Shown here: positions 58,923 to 59,656 of the stretch, piece after piece
How the letters are laid out: the number at the start of each line of letters is the position of its first letter
Numbering within the stretch: position 1 is the stretch's first letter
NCBI GenBank assembly: GCA_017614155.1
Contig: JAGACK010000021.1
Coordinates: 1-59,656 of the forward strand
Length of the DNA: 59,656 nucleotides
Origin: Lachnospiraceae bacterium
GTDB taxonomy: Bacteria; Bacillota; Clostridia; Lachnospirales; Lachnospiraceae
Direction of reading: 5' to 3'
Notes under the pieces: generated by a model
Databases searched by the model: none
Seen by the model: the letters and a program-made list of their open reading frames with translations, nothing else
Told to the model about the DNA's origin: nothing
Position numbers and translations under genes: made by a program

Positions 58923-59129
58923 GTGAATATAGCAAAAAAGATCAGGGAACTTCGTGAAAGTGTCGGTGAGAATAGAACAGAGTTTTCAAAACATACCGGT
59001 ATCCCGGTCCGCACAATAGAGGACTGGGAATCGGGGCGGCGCACCCCACCGGAATACATACCGCGGCTGATCGCATATCAGCTTGAGTATGAGAAACTGA
59101 CGAAGAAGGGAAAAACGGAAAAGAAGTGA
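58923..59129 (+). CDS. Short XRE-family DNA-binding protein
   Basis: A 68-residue helix-turn-helix protein (KKIRELRESVGENRTEFSKH, then GIPVRTIEDWESGRRTPP). The GTG at 58923 is used because GGAGGTG lies just before it; an in-frame ATG at 58896 coincides with the predicted transcript start and has no ribosome site. Proteins of this size control plasmid or element genes. A cluster of palindromes begins directly at its stop and may be its target or terminator. Confidence 0.8.
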   Translation: MNIAKKIRELRESVGENRTEFSKHTGIPVRTIEDWESGRRTPPEYIPRLIAYQLEYEKLTKKGKTEKK

Positions 59130-59293
59130 TTTGCGGTGCAATTATTGCACCGCAAACCTAAACCCCTCGAATTCGAGGGGTTATACTTCAAAGTTATCGA
59201 ATTCGATAAGGTTAACCGTGTGTAATTCGAGGCGGTTTAATCTGATAGATCAAAATGTTGAGCAAATTTGCGGACGAAATTTTCGACCGCAAA
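59130..59293. repeat. Cluster of four palindromes of two paired designs
   Basis: Palindrome A 59130-59156 (27 nt, 13-bp arms, outer TTTGCGG/CCGCAAA); B 59161-59182 (22 nt perfect, core TCGAATTCGA); C 59194-59209 (16 nt perfect, same core); D 59267-59293 (27 nt, 12 of 13 pairs, outer TTTGCGG/CCGCAAA). A and D bracket B and C. They lie between an XRE gene and an ORF6N gene. Confidence 0.85.
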
Positions 59294-59310
59294 AGTATGA
59301 AAGGATAGTT

Positions 59311-59559
59311 ATGACACAAAAGAAAAAAATAGAAGTAGAAAATACAGAGATAGCGGTAATTGAGGTTACTGAGCAATATCTGAAGGAACGGTTATATGAT
59401 ATCAGAGGTCGCAAGGTGATGCTTGACACAGATTTGGCTGAAATATACGGGTACAGCAATAAAAGATTTAATGAACAGGTACGCAACAATATCGTCAAAT
59501 TTGATTCGGACTTTATGTTGTTAGGGTCGGGAGATATTAACCACCCAGAGTCGCACTAA
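59311..59559 (+). pseudogene. ORF6N-domain (KilA-N-related) protein, interrupted
   Basis: Starts at 59311 after AAAGGA. Residues 1-69 match the ORF6N domain: LKERLYDIRGRKVMLDTDLAEIY in two strands, GYSNKRFNEQVRNN and FDSDFM. In the family DFM is followed by FxL; here the text changes to LLGSGDINHPESH and a stop. The break at about 59519 coincides with repeated sequence typical of an insertion end, so the gene is broken. ORF6N proteins are phage- and element-linked DNA-binding proteins. Confidence 0.78.
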
Positions 59560-59656
59560 ATCGACCAATACGGGTCGGAAAGAAATGACCAATGAAAGTC
59601 GGGTTAAAATAGCCATTGCCTTTCCCTCCATTTTGATTGAAACTGATGTAAGCCAA
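59519..59656. mobile_element. End of an unidentified insertion element (runs off the window)
   Basis: Starts where ORF6N similarity stops. It carries two tandem copies of a GACCAAT-N3/4-GTCGG unit (GACCAATACGGGTCGG and GACCAATGAAAGTCGG) plus further GGGTCGGG. Multiple terminal repeats are seen at IS21-type ends, but the transposase is outside the window and the family is not certain. Confidence 0.5.

Larger units (their letters stand above)
54897..59129. mobile_element. Mobilizable element inserted in hsdM (boundaries approximate)
   Basis: From the hsdM break onward the genes are a repressor, a 32-residue peptide, a structured region, DUF3847, a MobA/MobL relaxase, accessory frames and an XRE protein, all typical of small mobilizable elements of Firmicutes. 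No integrase is in the window, so it may be part of a larger element. The left edge is inferred from loss of HsdM similarity; the right edge is unknown. Confidence 0.65.

Noticed and set aside
1-59656. CRISPR arrays, rRNA or tRNA genes
   Set aside because: No regularly spaced direct repeats with unique spacers and no cloverleaf or rRNA sequence were seen on either strand.

Overview
The window looks like a chromosome segment from an anaerobic Firmicute, most likely a Lachnospiraceae (Butyrivibrio/Roseburia-type) bacterium. This is inferred from gene content: DegV and DUF1836 proteins, AGCS and CstA transporters, many hybrid kinases and c-di-GMP proteins, strong AGGAGG ribosome sites and sigma-A promoters. 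There is no rRNA, tRNA or CRISPR array.

Layout. 1-2021: an accessory left end with a nuclease fragment, a DUF6033-like protein and a low-molecular-weight tyrosine phosphatase. 2131-3864: an AT-rich stretch without a convincing gene. 3912-10273: DegV, an SH3 lipoprotein, an M15 peptidase lipoprotein with a small membrane protein, two unknowns, CstA and a small unknown. 10458-25063: a double-glycine-leader peptide gene, then a roughly 14-kb same-strand series (10895-25063) with tiny gaps or overlaps. That series carries three hybrid kinases, a REC-GGDEF protein, small unknowns, a Na+/alanine symporter, a double-receiver protein, a zinc-finger membrane protein and a ferredoxin. 25227-30296: a 1689-residue secreted repeat protein. 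30340-49279: core genes (yigZ, LysR regulator, mgtE, typA, dapA-dapB, eukaryotic-type hisA, REC/HD-GYP, csp, degenerate M23 protein, M18 aminopeptidase, a sugar-binding-like/GGDEF-like protein, DUF1836, pcrA, rlmD). 49313-59656: accessory DNA. It holds an ATPase/GNAT/ASCH operon, a type I restriction locus broken by an IS66 element and by a mobilizable element with a MobA/MobL relaxase, a palindrome cluster before an ORF6N fragment, and the end of a further insertion.

How the genes may work together. The large signalling operon is the best candidate for an undescribed system. Its first kinase has an intact amino-acid-binding dCache motif (Y-x4-R-x-W-Y plus Asp) but no ATP-binding domain. The third kinase carries a complete DegV-like lipid-binding domain between receiver and HPt. 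A Na+/alanine symporter and a diguanylate cyclase with an intact GGDEF and I-site are co-transcribed. I infer an amino-acid-responsive phosphorelay feeding c-di-GMP, with possible lipid input.

DNA-level structures also stand out. Two giant imperfect hairpins (257 and 216 bp) lie back to back between mgtE and typA. A dispersed REP-like palindrome occurs at four or five places. The IS66 has exact ends and an 8-bp target duplication that removed a repressor stop codon. The mobilizable element's repressor has three operator dyads sitting on divergent promoters. Four palindromes of two paired designs precede the ORF6N gene. All functional statements are from reading the sequence; no searches were run.
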